This document shows positions 24,471 to 33,780 of a DNA stretch of 39,176 nucleotides, piece by piece. Both the position numbers and the translations under genes were made by a program. The stretch lies in NCBI RefSeq assembly GCF_000498955.2, contig NZ_AYGX02000102.1, forward strand, positions 1 to 39,176, read 5' to 3'. Origin of the DNA: Lactiplantibacillus fabifermentans DSM 21115. GTDB taxonomy: Bacteria > Bacillota > Bacilli > Lactobacillales > Lactobacillaceae. How positions within the stretch are numbered: the stretch's first letter is position 1; each line of letters begins with the position of its first letter. The notes under the pieces are model-generated. The model saw nothing but the letters and a program-made list of their open reading frames with translations, had not been told where the DNA came from and did no database searches.

Positions 24471-25054
24471 GTTGATTCGATATAAAATCTACCTACTTAG
24501 ACCCTCTATACGTAAATTTTGATGAAGATTATTAGTTTCGTCACGAAATTAAAGTTATCACTCGATAATCAGTAACCAACGCTTTGCAGGTGTTGAATAA
24601 ACCGGCAAAGTTTTGGAGACTATTGGGATTGCTTTACGAAAATTTACATTAGAACATAAATTAATTGATTGGAGAAGTGTAACACTAGTCATCTAAACTG
24701 CGGGGTATCAAGTTAAATATTTTTTAGTTAGGGTAATTAACTAAATTTGCAAAAATGGGAGCGTTTCTTTATATACTGGGTTTGCTTTCAGTAAATTGAT
24801 ATAATCAGATCAACATTTAAACGGTGTGATAATAAACAACGTTCACTATTGCAGTCGTTAAATGAATATGCTATTATCATTGTACTTAATAGCGCAGATT
24901 TATATTTCAGTTACTTTGAGGGTGATGGCGAATTATACGTTTGAGCTAATTAATCATTAACCTGACAAATTAACGAGTTAGGAACATTATTTCACCGGCG
25001 AGGATCAAAAGGTTGATGCTTTACGGGGGCAAAAACAAAGGGGATACCACTAAA
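24471..25054 (+). other. Intergenic region upstream of the WxL cluster
   Basis: About 580 bases without a supported gene. It holds an inverted repeat TTTAGTTA (24723-24730) with TAACTAAA (24738-24745) that could be an operator, an extended -10 promoter at 24797-24805, and a leader of roughly 240 bases before cscB. The base composition is more AT-rich than the neighbours. I see no riboswitch or further coding region. Confidence 0.5.
24797..24805 (+). promoter_or_regulatory. Extended -10 promoter of the csc cluster
   Basis: TGATATAAT, a TG-n-TATAAT extended -10 element, with no convincing -35 box, on the strand of cscB. Confidence 0.5.
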
Positions 25055-25774
25055 ATGAAAAAAATTGTTGGCAGTTTATTAATGAGCAGTACGTTATTAT
25101 TCACCGTTGTTGCACCAGTCGTTGCGAATGCAGCGTCTACTTCGGACAACACTGTCCAAGGGACAACCGATGCAACGGCCACTTTTACTAAGGGGACTGA
25201 AGTAACAACACCAGTTGACCCAAGTAACCCATCAACCGATGGTAATGATGGTTCATCAACCGGTGATGGGAATAACGGTAGTACTGACACTGGTGACTTA
25301 AAGTTACTTTACGTAACGGACAAATTAGACTTCGGTTCACATGAAATCAACTTCTCAAACGCAGCAACTTACAACGCTACTGAAGGGGATACGACTTCAT
25401 TATGGGATGTAAGTGGTACTAAGAAGGCCGTTGTTGAAGTTGCCGATGTTCGTGGGACGAACGCGGGTTGGAATTTGACGGTTACTGGTTCTAACATGAC
25501 GAGTGGTTCTGATGAATTAAAGGGTGCGACCTTAGCCTTGCCAGAAGGTACGGTTACTTCTACTGGGACTAACGGTGGCGCAACTGCCATTGCTGCAACT
25601 AACGTTTTAGGAACGTCAGCCTCAGTTTTAAATGCTGCCAGTGGTACGGGTGCTGGGGTAACTGCTGATCAATTGGATCCTTCAACAATCAACTTAACGG
25701 TTCCAGCTAACGCCGCTAAAGCGCAAACTTACTCTGCAACTTTAGACTGGACTTTGAGTGACGCACCAAAATAA
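25055..25774 (+). CDS. cscB: WxL-domain cell-surface protein (CscB type)
   Basis: A 239-residue secreted protein: signal peptide MKKIVGSLLMSSTLLFTVVA with a cleavage site near VANAA, an Asp/Gly/Ser/Thr-rich stretch (about 40-85), then the WxL domain with its two signatures GWNLTV and LDWTLSDAP at the C-terminus. WxL domains bind peptidoglycan non-covalently. It is the first gene of a cscB-cscA-cscD-cscC cluster, whose products are thought to form a surface complex for polysaccharide or host-matrix binding. ATG 25055 is chosen because it begins the signal peptide; ATG 25016 in the same frame would lengthen it by 13 residues. Confidence 0.92.
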   Translation: MKKIVGSLLMSSTLLFTVVAPVVANAASTSDNTVQGTTDATATFTKGTEVTTPVDPSNPSTDGNDGSSTGDGNNGSTDTGDLKLLYVTDKLDFGSHEINFSNAATYNATEGDTTSLWDVSGTKKAVVEVADVRGTNAGWNLTVTGSNMTSGSDELKGATLALPEGTVTSTGTNGGATAIAATNVLGTSASVLNAASGTGAGVTADQLDPSTINLTVPANAAKAQTYSATLDWTLSDAPK

Positions 25775-25878
25775 TTTTTTCTACTAAGGTGGCTACTTTT
25801 TATGGTGGTCACTTTTTATTACATAGATAGTTTTATATAATTACTAGGTGATAACTTTTAATGAGGGGGAGCAAGACG

Positions 25879-26964
25879 ATGCGATTTTTTACAGCTACCT
25901 GGCAAAAGATTTTATTAGTTGGGGCGTTAGTGATGGGGTTACAACTAGTTCAACCAGCATTGGCGGCTAAAAACAGTAGCAGTAGTAATAGTAGTTCAGT
26001 GGCCCAGTCCGGGTCGATTGGGTTTAGTGTTAGTGCTAAGATTCCGGATAATCAAATTCATAAGAAGAATTCTTATTTTGATTTGAAGATGACTAAAGGT
26101 AAGAGCCAAGTCTTAAAGACAGTTATTTACAATACGACTAATCGGGACATCAAAGTTCAAACGGCAATTCACACGGCATATACGAACACAAATGGGGTCA
26201 TTGATTATGTAACGCCGGCCAAAACTTATGATTCATCGTTACTATATAAGATGAGTGATATTACGAAGTTGCAAGGCGCTAAAACGGTGACCGTACCGGC
26301 GAATGGTTCGAAAGTCGTTTCCGCGCAAGTAACGATGCCTAATAAGAACTTTAACGGGGTCATTCTTGGTGGCTGGTACTTCCGGCGTGCTGACGATAAG
26401 GTCACTGGGACGGTCAAGGGCTCAATGAATATTAAGAACCAATATTCATATGTGATTGGCTTGAAGTACACTGAAGGCACGGTACCCAGCCCGAAGCTGA
26501 CCTTAGAAAAAGTCACTGCTGGTATGGAAAACTATCATCGCGGTATCTTTCCATACTTACGAAATACTTCCGCTACGATTATTTCTAATTTAACGATGAA
26601 CACGACGGTTACTAGTAAAAATAGTGGCAAAGTCGTCAAGAAAGAAAAGAAACAAAACGTACAAATTGCACCAAATTCGTTCTTTAAATACCCGTTATTA
26701 ACTGGTTCGACGAAGTTACAAGCGGGCAAGTATCATTTACACATGGTCGTCAAGAATAGCGAACATCGGTGGGTCTTTGATAAAGACTTTACGATTAGCG
26801 AAGCGACTGCCAATGAATATAATAAGAAGTCCGTTGATAATGCCGGGATTAATATTATTTGGTTTATCGTCTTTGGCGCATTAGGCATGTTGATCTTAGT
26901 TTTATTGATTTTATGGTTGTTCTTCTTCTTAAAAAAGCGACGTCAAAATAAGGATAAGGATTAA
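25879..26964 (+). CDS. cscA: DUF916/DUF3324 surface protein (CscA type)
   Basis: A 361-residue membrane-anchored protein. It has a signal peptide (residues 1-28, ending QPALA), an extracellular part with the DUF916 domain (GSIGFSVSAKIPDNQIHKKN, about 42-170; now called WxL-interacting, peptidoglycan-binding) and a DUF3324 domain (about 175-310), a C-terminal helix (GINIIWFIVFGALGMLILVL) and a basic tail KKRRQNKDKD. It is the standard partner of WxL proteins. Start ATG 25879 has GAGGGGGAG upstream; ATG 25861 is possible. The gap to cscB has two similar GGTGG-containing stretches but no terminator. Confidence 0.92.
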   Translation: MRFFTATWQKILLVGALVMGLQLVQPALAAKNSSSSNSSSVAQSGSIGFSVSAKIPDNQIHKKNSYFDLKMTKGKSQVLKTVIYNTTNRDIKVQTAIHTAYTNTNGVIDYVTPAKTYDSSLLYKMSDITKLQGAKTVTVPANGSKVVSAQVTMPNKNFNGVILGGWYFRRADDKVTGTVKGSMNIKNQYSYVIGLKYTEGTVPSPKLTLEKVTAGMENYHRGIFPYLRNTSATIISNLTMNTTVTSKNSGKVVKKEKKQNVQIAPNSFFKYPLLTGSTKLQAGKYHLHMVVKNSEHRWVFDKDFTISEATANEYNKKSVDNAGINIIWFIVFGALGMLILVLLILWLFFFLKKRRQNKDKD

Positions 26965-26991
26965 TAAGTTTGCTAGCGGGGGGCGTTTCGG

Positions 26992-27381
26992 ATGCAAAAA
27001 ATGATTTTTAAAGCTGTCGGGGTTTTAGTGATAGTGTTGAGCTTCACCATACCAGCGATGGCGGCATCGTCTGGTGATACGCAAGCGCAAGTGAGCTTTT
27101 ATGAAACGACGACGCGTCATTATTATGAAGATGGGATTAGTCCACAAATTCCTAATGGGCAAGCTGCCTATCATGTGGTGACGACCAAAAATGCGTATCA
27201 GACCGGCCAATCAGCTAGTGGTTGGTTGATGACTAAGAATGCGAATTTGCGGTTGCCACAAACGGCTGAAGCTTGGACTTGGTATTGGGGTGTGCTAGGT
27301 TTGATGATTTTGGCGGTGGTTATTTTAAGCGAGTTAGTGTGGCGTGAGAAAAAGGCCGAATTGATGGGGGGCAATGACTAG
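26992..27381 (+). CDS. cscD: Small LPxTG-type wall-anchored protein (CscD type)
   Basis: A 129-residue protein with a signal peptide (ending PAMAA near residue 25), a short exposed part, and a C-terminal sorting signal: LPQTAE, a hydrophobic stretch (WYWGVLGLMILAVVILSELV) and a basic tail. LPQTxE is the form preferred by the L. plantarum sortase. In csc clusters this small protein is thought to tie the complex covalently to the wall. Its stop TAG overlaps the GTG start of cscC by one base. Confidence 0.9.
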   Translation: MQKMIFKAVGVLVIVLSFTIPAMAASSGDTQAQVSFYETTTRHYYEDGISPQIPNGQAAYHVVTTKNAYQTGQSASGWLMTKNANLRLPQTAEAWTWYWGVLGLMILAVVILSELVWREKKAELMGGND

Positions 27382-28860
27382 TGCGTAAACATAAATTACA
27401 ATTAATTTTATTAATGTTTTTGGGGCTAGTTATGGCTGGGCTAGCGATACCTACCACGGCGCAGGCCGCGACGATGGCGGACGTCATGAGTGGAACTGGT
27501 AACAGTTTTAACAAAATGATTGGGAATGTTGTTTTTGGTAATTCGGGTGGTGGTCTGAGTTTGTACCCATCTTTAACGGCGATTACTGCAAATAATACGT
27601 CTAATAACCGGATTACGACGGCAACCACACAAGTGAAAATCACTTTTGATGGGACGATTACCGGTAGAGGTGGCGGTAAAATCAATGGTCTGTATTATGA
27701 TTTAATGAATAGTGATGGGACTTCAGTACAAACTGGGACCCATACAATTGTAGTTAACAATACCAATTCCACCACTTTAATATAGTAAGTCAGTGACACT
27801 AACGGTTGACCTTTCAGATTTGCGCGACCGGTTACCGTTGATTGTCGGGTTCCGTTATAATTCGTCGGACGGGGAAGTTGCCTATGGCTTTGGGACTTTA
27901 GGGTCAAATTCCACGGTCGCCGATGCGTTGAATCCGACGATTGACGATGGTTTGACGGGAACCAGTACTAAAATTACCGGTACTGGGACTGCTGGTGATA
28001 CGATTTCCAGTGATGTCAATAGTGTCACCACGACCGTTGGCTCAGATGGCAAATACTCGTTGGATTTAGGTCAAGCGATTGGGTCAGCGACCACGGTTAA
28101 AATCACTGAAAGTAACGCGACGGGTGATTCTAAATCAGTGACTGGCGATGTTAAACAAAAGACATTGGATATTACGAGTAAAACGACTGACGTTAGTATG
28201 CAACCGGATGACTTAGTCGCAGTTGGTAAAATGACTTCTGATGATGAGGTCATCAAGTGGTTAGTTGACCAAACTGGCATTAGCGCCACGCCATCCGATG
28301 GTAGTGATGATACAGTAACGTATGCGAACGATGACACTGGACTGGTTGATAAGCTCAAAGCCTTGGGTGATAACGAATCCACGACGATTAATATTTATGG
28401 TAAAGATGGTGACTTGAAGTCCGATAGTGTGGCGGTCACTGTGACGAACCATCTTGGAACGTTATCGTTTGGATCGCTATCAAGTAGTATCAGCTATGGT
28501 TCCATGGAGGTCCCCGCTAAGGAAACGCTATTTGCACCGACGAGTAACTGGGATGTCAGTATAAAAGATACCCGGGCGACGGGCTCGCAATGGACCTTAA
28601 CCGCTTCGGCGACTGCCATGACCTCAACAAGTGGTCATACCATTCCTGGTGGGTTAGTTTATCGCGATGGGGATACTAAGACCAATTTAACCGATAATGC
28701 GACAACGATTGATACCGGCACGAAGGCTGCCAGTGTGGAATCTACAACGGTTACGGATGATTGGTCGGCAACTAAAGGGATCTTTTTAGATGCACAACCG
28801 AGCGTTTACGCCGATACTTACAACGGCACGGTTAATTGGAGCTTACAAGATACACCATAG
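27381..28860 (+). pseudogene. cscC: Large WxL-domain protein (CscC type), frameshifted
   Basis: Two frames encode one secreted WxL protein. The first (27381-27785, GTG start) has a signal peptide MRKHKLQLILLMFLGLVMAG cleaved near TAQA and an N-terminal domain, and stops at TAG 27783-27785. The second resumes at 27781 (YSKSVTLTVDLSDLRDRL) and runs to 28860, with Ig-like repeats and WxL motifs SNWDVSIKD, GSQWTLTASA and VNWSLQDTP. Removing one A near 27779-27781 restores a 492-residue protein. The second part alone has no good start or signal peptide. It may be a real loss, a reversible variant or a sequencing error. Confidence 0.82.
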
Positions 28861-28868
28861 TGATGATT

Positions 28869-28919
28869 AAAAACTGTTATTAGTTTTCAAAGTGATTTGA
28901 GAACTAATGGCAGTTTTTT
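28869..28919 (+). terminator. Terminator of the csc cluster
   Basis: AAAAACTG (28869-28876) with CAGTTTTT (28911-28918) outside and ATTAGTTTTC with GAGAACTAAT inside; T run at the end. Confidence 0.88.
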
Positions 28920-28932
28920 ATTTTTATGGGCT

Positions 28933-29002
28933 AGAAAACGTTTACACGATTTAGTAAGCATGCTAAAATGAAGTCATTCGAACGAGTGGTCATTCGAATG
29001 AC
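28933..29002 (+). promoter_or_regulatory. Promoter, cre and operator repeats of the glucosidase gene
   Basis: TTTACA (28941-28946) and TAAAAT (28964-28969) with a 17-base spacer form the promoter. AGAAAACGTTTACA (28933-28946) fits the cre consensus except at its first base and covers the -35, so catabolite repression by CcpA is expected. Just past the start site are two direct repeats, GTCATTCGAACGAG (28973-28986) and the perfect palindrome GTCATTCGAATGAC (28989-29002), 16 bases apart, a likely repressor site. The GntR regulator at 31145 is a candidate. Confidence 0.75.
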
Positions 29003-29008
29003 TACTGA

Positions 29009-30469
<1,461 letters not shown>

Positions 30470-30488
30470 TCTTGCAATATGCCGCTCC

Positions 30489-30649
30489 GTCAGTCCGGTT
30501 CAGCACGCTGTGGGGACCGGTCGCAGCCAAAGGGCGGTCTGCAACCTCGCTTCGAAGCCTGAAGAGCAAGTCTTCGAAGACGTCCGCAAAGTAAGGCGGC
30601 CAAAAACACCGCCTAACATTGCAATCACAGCGTACTGAACCGGACTGAC
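30489..30649 (+). repeat. Cloverleaf-like structured repeat, copy B
   Basis: A 161-bp element whose closing stem of 24 bp has one mismatch (30489-30512 with 30626-30649). P2 is GGTCGCAG/CTGCAACC with loop CCAAAGGGCGGT, P3 TTCGAAG/CTTCGAA, P4 AGGCGG/CCGCCT around CAAAAAC. It is most similar to copy A inside, but the closing stem has a different sequence. It faces copy E. Confidence 0.88.
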
Positions 30650-30865
30650 TGCGCTAAATTGAAGCTAACCGTTGTATCGTGCGATTTTCTACTAATGATA
30701 AATTGGGTGTTCAAGATCAGATGTGCATTCATGATTTCTCGGGTTGCTAATTACGTCGTCGTATTTAGCTTGAAATCGCTAGTAATACCATTATCGTGAA
30801 TTTGCACGGACTATCAGCATAAATTAACTACAACGAAACCGATATAATCATGTAGTAGCAATTTA
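30650..30865 (+). other. Spacer between repeat copies B and E
   Basis: About 215 bases with no supported gene or clear regulatory site. It contains a TATAAT at 30843-30848 without a -35 partner. Confidence 0.4.
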
Positions 30866-31046
30866 GCTGTCGGCTGACCGTGATGGAAGCCGCCATGCGG
30901 GTGGCGTTAACGGGATGGGGCTGTATCCCGTTTACACCACGGACGCCTTTTGAGACTCGGGTTGTAGGCTCAAAAGCGAGGTTCCAGACCGCTCCTCAGG
31001 CTGGAACCGGTCCTCATGGCAGCTGGAATTACGGCCAGCCGGCAGC
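30866..31046 (-). repeat. Cloverleaf-like structured repeat, copy E
   Basis: A 181-bp copy in reverse orientation, with an imperfect closing stem of about 32 positions (30866-30897 with 31015-31046). On the minus strand P2 is a perfect GGTTCCAG/CTGGAACC with loop CCTGAGGAGCGGT, P3 TTTTGAG/CTCAAAA, and P4 has ACGGGA/TCCCGT. The closing stem shares GGCTGACCGT-like sequence with copy C. The reading frame through it is not taken as a gene. Confidence 0.82.
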
Positions 31047-31073
31047 GGCAAAGCAAATACAATAAAATTAAGT

Positions 31074-31127
31074 TATAATTTGAATAACCAAACGTCCCTC
31101 AGTCGTGCTGGCTGGTGGGCGTTTTTT
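31074..31127 (+). promoter_or_regulatory. -10 box and leader terminator before the GntR gene
   Basis: A TATAAT at 31074-31079 is followed by a terminator-like hairpin (AACGTCCCTCAG... with ...GTGGGCGTT, 31091-31121) and six T (31122-31127), only 18 bases before the regulator's start codon. If transcription starts at this box the hairpin lies in the leader and could attenuate the gene; otherwise it simply stops upstream transcripts. Confidence 0.5.
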
Positions 31128-31144
31128 AGAAAAGGGGTCTGAGT

Positions 31145-31867
31145 ATGACGCAGTTAAATACCGCGGCGTTGATTAAAAAATTAATTGCGGACATTCAAGC
31201 GGGGGCGCTGACGGATGCCCATCATAAATTGCCGGCCGAACCGGAATTGATGGCGCATTATCAAGTGACTCGCTATACCTTGCGCCAAGCGTTGCAGTCG
31301 CTGAGTAAGATGGGCTATACGTATCAAGCACACGGCGTTGGCACGTTTGTGCGGCCGCAACAAGCGGGTTCGATTGCTTTAGCGCATCATGGCGGCCTTA
31401 CCGCTGAGATGGCGCGCCTGGGCAGTAAGTTGACGACGACCAAAGCCGAAGCGGCGCCGACAACGCTGGCGCAGGCGGCATTTCAACCGTCGGAAGCGAC
31501 GTTAGCGGCTGATGATCCGTTGACGGCCGTGACGCGCTTACGAGCTAAAGATGGCCAGCCGTATTTGATGGAGCAATCGTATTATCGCCAAACGATCATT
31601 AAAACGATTCCGGAGACGGCCCTTTACGGTTCTTTGTTTAATTACTGTGAAGCCCAACGCGATAGTCGTATCGGGTGGATTGATCAGGTCATTATGAGTG
31701 AGCCGCTACCGGAAGTGGCCGCTGAATACTTGAATTTACCCGTGGGAGCGCCATGTCTGGTCGTCCAAGATGAGACTTATTTGAGCACTGGAGAACTGTT
31801 GGCGTTTTCCAAACAGTATTACGATTATCGGCAAGCTAAATTTTTTATGGTAAAAAAAGTCCACTGA
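31145..31867 (+). CDS. GntR-family regulator with UTRA domain
   Basis: A 240-residue GntR/HutC-type regulator: N-terminal winged helix (about 1-70; AEPELMAHYQVTRYTLRQAL, then GVGTFV) and a UTRA effector domain (about 90-238; LTAVTRLRAKDGQPYLMEQS, VQDETYLSTGELLAFSKQYY) that binds a sugar phosphate or similar. It follows the 6-phospho-beta-glucosidase, with the two repeats between, and could repress it through the operator repeats at 28973-29002 (inference). AAAAGGGG precedes ATG 31145; a strong terminator follows. Confidence 0.9.
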   Translation: MTQLNTAALIKKLIADIQAGALTDAHHKLPAEPELMAHYQVTRYTLRQALQSLSKMGYTYQAHGVGTFVRPQQAGSIALAHHGGLTAEMARLGSKLTTTKAEAAPTTLAQAAFQPSEATLAADDPLTAVTRLRAKDGQPYLMEQSYYRQTIIKTIPETALYGSLFNYCEAQRDSRIGWIDQVIMSEPLPEVAAEYLNLPVGAPCLVVQDETYLSTGELLAFSKQYYDYRQAKFFMVKKVH

Positions 31868-31918
31868 ATGCTAGTTATGAACGTTAGTGACTAGTGGTAA
31901 CTAATTGAATTCTAACCC

Positions 31919-31963
31919 AAAAGGCATTGAGGTCTGATTATAATAGGCTTCAATGCCTTTTTT
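31919..31963 (+). terminator. Terminator after the GntR gene
   Basis: AAAAGGCATTGA (31919-31930) pairs perfectly with TCAATGCCTTTT (31950-31961); T run follows. The rest of the gap to 32118 holds only a short tandem ATTCATAAC repeat near 32092-32110. Confidence 0.92.
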
Positions 31964-32118
31964 GGTATAGCTAAGAATTTATATTTTAAGACCGTAACAA
32001 ATGAATGTTTCCATCTTGACAACGTCGTTAAGTGGCTTCAAAACTCGTAAAAATCATAAATAATCAGTCATTTGTTCTCAAAAGAACATAAAACATTCAT
32101 AACATTCATAAACTCGTT

Positions 32119-32167
32119 CAAACGAACGTATACCGGTATTGAAAGCGTATACAAACGAACGTATCAT
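32119..32167 (+). promoter_or_regulatory. ula promoter with cre and two operator repeats
   Basis: TTGAAA (32139-32144) and TATCAT (32162-32167) with a 17-base spacer. A full-consensus cre TGAAAGCGTATACA (32140-32153) covers the -35. The repeat CAAACGAACGTAT occurs at 32119-32131 and 32152-32164, 33 bases apart or about three helix turns, on either side of the cre; the second overlaps the spacer and -10. These are likely sites for the DeoR-type regulator of the operon and for CcpA. Confidence 0.82.
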
Positions 32168-32210
32168 AATAAATGAAAAATAAGTTAACAACAAATCAGG
32201 AGGAATTATC

Positions 32211-33281
32211 ATGGCTGATAAAAATATTAATGATGTAACGCGCGAAAGCTGGGTTTTGAATACCTTCCCGGAATGGGGCACTTGGTTGAATGAAGAAATT
32301 GCTGATAAAAAAGTTAAACCAGGCACGTTCTCAATGTGGTGGTTAGGTTGTACCGGCATCTGGTTGAAGACCGCTGAAGATACGAACATCTTAGTGGATA
32401 TGTGGTGTGGAACCGGTAAGCAAAGTCATGGTAATGGCACGATGCGCAAAGGTCATCAAATGCAACGGATGAGTGGCGTGCAAGCGATGCAACCAAACTT
32501 ACGGAACCAACCATTCGTCATCGACCCCTTTGCGGTTAAAGATGTGGATGCCTTGTTCGTAAGCCACATTCACAGTGATCATTTAGACGTCAACACCGCG
32601 GCCGCCGTTAACAAGAACTGTCCGGACGCCAAGTTCTACGGTCCAGAAAAAGTTTGTGAAATTTGGCAAAGCTGGGGCGTGCCTGCTGAAAAGACCGTCG
32701 TCGTTAAACCGGGCGATGAAGTCAAAATCGGCAAGACGACCGTTAAAGTCTTAGAAGGTTTCGACCGCACGGCGTTAGTTACCGAAGATGATCCGGACGT
32801 TACGTTGAAAGGTAAGATGCCCCAAGACATGAACAAGATTGCCGTGAACTACTTGTTTGAAACGACTGGCGGGAACCTTTATCACGCGGCCGACTCCCAT
32901 TATTCCAACATGTTTGCCAAGCACGGTAACGAAAATCACGTCGACGTTTGCTTAGGTGCTTATGGCGAAAACCCTCGGGGGATTACCGATAAAGTAACTT
33001 CGGTCGATATCTTACGGATGGCCGAATCCTTGAAGACTAAAGTCGTGATTCCAGTGCATTACGACATTTGGACCAACTTCATGGCTGACCCTAAAGAAAT
33101 CACGATGTTATGGAACTTCAAGAAGGACCGGTTGCAATATAAATTCAAGCCATACATTTGGCAAGTCGGTGGCGAATTTACGTATCCCGATGACAAGGAC
33201 AAAATGGAATTCAACTTTGACCGGGGCTTCCACGATGCCTTCTCAATTGATAACGATACGCCATTCCCATCATTCCTTTAA
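32211..33281 (+). CDS. ulaG: L-ascorbate-6-phosphate lactonase
   Basis: A 356-residue metallo-beta-lactamase-fold enzyme that opens the lactone of L-ascorbate 6-phosphate to 3-keto-L-gulonate 6-phosphate, the first step after PTS uptake. The metal site SHIHSDH is at residues 118-124, with later His in [14 protein letters not shown] and VIPVHYD. AGGAGG precedes ATG 32211. It leads the operon that also encodes the ascorbate PTS and the downstream enzymes. Confidence 0.95.
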   Translation: MADKNINDVTRESWVLNTFPEWGTWLNEEIADKKVKPGTFSMWWLGCTGIWLKTAEDTNILVDMWCGTGKQSHGNGTMRKGHQMQRMSGVQAMQPNLRNQPFVIDPFAVKDVDALFVSHIHSDHLDVNTAAAVNKNCPDAKFYGPEKVCEIWQSWGVPAEKTVVVKPGDEVKIGKTTVKVLEGFDRTALVTEDDPDVTLKGKMPQDMNKIAVNYLFETTGGNLYHAADSHYSNMFAKHGNENHVDVCLGAYGENPRGITDKVTSVDILRMAESLKTKVVIPVHYDIWTNFMADPKEITMLWNFKKDRLQYKFKPYIWQVGGEFTYPDDKDKMEFNFDRGFHDAFSIDNDTPFPSFL

Positions 33282-33306
33282 AATTAAGAAAAGTTGGTGA
33301 CCACAA

Positions 33307-33765
33307 ATGTTGTTGAATGATTTTTTAGCCAAAGATTTAGTTGATATCCGCCAAGCGCCCGCTAAAGATTGGCGCGACGCCCTCCGGCAAGCTGGGGCCA
33401 AGTTAGTTGAACATCACTACATTAAGCCCGGTTACTTGGATGAAATTATTTTAAACGTTGAAAAGAACGGACCATATATCGTCATTGTCCCGGGCGTTGC
33501 GATGCCGCACGCCTTAGCGGAAAGTGAAAATGTCCTCGGAACCGCGATTAGTTTCACGAAGTTTCCTGAACCAGTGATTTTTGATGAAACCAATCCGGAT
33601 TCACACGCGCAACTGTTCTTTACCTTAGCGGCGAAGGACCCCGATGAACACTTGCAAAATATCAGTGATTTATCGGACTTGCTCATGACGGATGGTTTAA
33701 TTGAAAAACTGTTAGCTGTTAATAGTGTCGCGGATTTCCAAGCCATTATTGACGCGGAGAGCTAA
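33307..33765 (+). CDS. ulaC: Ascorbate PTS component EIIA
   Basis: A 152-residue EIIA of the mannitol/ascorbate type. The phosphorylated residue is His68 in VPGVAMPHAL. It passes phosphate from HPr to UlaB. It follows ulaG by 25 bases and precedes ulaA by 15 bases. Confidence 0.93.
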   Translation: MLLNDFLAKDLVDIRQAPAKDWRDALRQAGAKLVEHHYIKPGYLDEIILNVEKNGPYIVIVPGVAMPHALAESENVLGTAISFTKFPEPVIFDETNPDSHAQLFFTLAAKDPDEHLQNISDLSDLLMTDGLIEKLLAVNSVADFQAIIDAES

Positions 33766-33780
33766 GGAAAGGGGAAGCTC

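Noticed and set aside
24771-24784. cre-like GAGCGTTTC stretch upstream of cscB
   Set aside because: Several consensus positions of cre are missing.
24922-24957. 11-codon frame after GAGGGTG upstream of cscB
   Set aside because: The ribosome binding site is too close to the ATG and nothing suggests a leader peptide.
30880-31065. 61-codon frame over repeat copy E
   Set aside because: Repeat by-product; it ends within the promoter region of the GntR gene.
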